A program made the translations under genes and the position numbers. This document shows, in pieces, positions 12,696 to 12,711 of a DNA stretch of 12,711 bases. The stretch lies in assembly GCA_030666115.1 (NCBI GenBank), contig DAOUYM010000015.1, positions 1 through 12,711 of the forward strand, read 5' to 3'. Under the pieces are notes generated by a model. It made no database searches and was not told the origin of the DNA. It worked only from the letters and a program-made list of their open reading frames with translations. Source of the DNA: Candidatus Aenigmatarchaeota archaeon. GTDB taxonomy: Archaea > Aenigmatarchaeota > Aenigmatarchaeia > QMZP01. Within the stretch, counting starts at the first letter, position 1, and each line of letters begins with the position of its first letter.

Positions 12696-12704
12696 TATAA
12701 TAAA
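12696..12704 (-). promoter_or_regulatory. TATA box of the tandem T2SSF operon
   Basis: Minus-strand TTTATTATA, centred about 23 nt before the ATG at 12677, with no ribosome binding site between them. It suggests that transcription of the tandem pair begins here rather than reading through from beyond the window. Confidence 0.55.
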
Positions 12705-12711
12705 TGGCTCG

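Overview
The window is archaeal chromosomal DNA, most likely from a DPANN-type archaeon. The support is: archaeal/eukaryotic-type information genes (primase, GINS, eL42, eS27, aIF2-alpha, SRP54, eL18, uL13, uS9, uS10, prefoldin alpha, Pth2), TATA boxes about 26 nt upstream of start codons, strong GGAGGTGATC-like ribosome binding sites inside operons, intron-containing tRNAs with bulge-helix-bulge splice sites, and a primase in which the small-subunit catalytic domain is fused to the Fe-S domain of the large subunit. The pilin N-terminus (QAAMEYLMTYGWA) is also a style I associate with DPANN lineages. I cannot name the phylum from the sequence alone.

Plus strand, 105-7855. A replication pair comes first (fused primase 105-1481, GINS 1521-2036). 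A translation operon follows: eL42 (2126-2413), eS27 (2441-2611) and aIF2-alpha (2608-3369). Next are SRP54 (3436-4773) with a 42-residue zinc ribbon (4794-4922), then tRNA-Gly(GCC) with a short non-canonical intron. An uncharacterised proline-rich/coiled-coil protein (5105-5632) and tRNA-Leu(CAA) with a 50-nt canonical intron come next. A second ribosomal operon follows: eL18, uL13, uS9 with a long lysine-rich N-terminal extension, and uS10. The strand ends with a leaderless 42-codon ORF (7727-7855).

Minus strand, 12677-7891, listed in transcription order. Two adjacent T2SSF/TadC-like membrane proteins (12677-11787, 11786-10926) are followed by a type IV pilin-like protein (10869-10450), a third T2SSF protein (10387-9437) and a second pilin-like protein (9354-8887). 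After these come peptidyl-tRNA hydrolase Pth2 (8771-8430) and prefoldin alpha (8325-7891). The pilus genes look like a platform-plus-pilin module. The secretion ATPase and prepilin peptidase it would need are not in the window.

The plus strand is therefore almost wholly replication, translation and protein targeting, and the minus strand is a surface-appendage cluster followed by two housekeeping genes. Genes that begin a transcription unit mostly have a TATA box placed for a leaderless or very short-leadered mRNA. Genes inside units mostly carry clear Shine-Dalgarno sequences. No CRISPR array, insertion sequence, prophage or rRNA gene was seen, and no gap without a gene exceeds about 120 bases.
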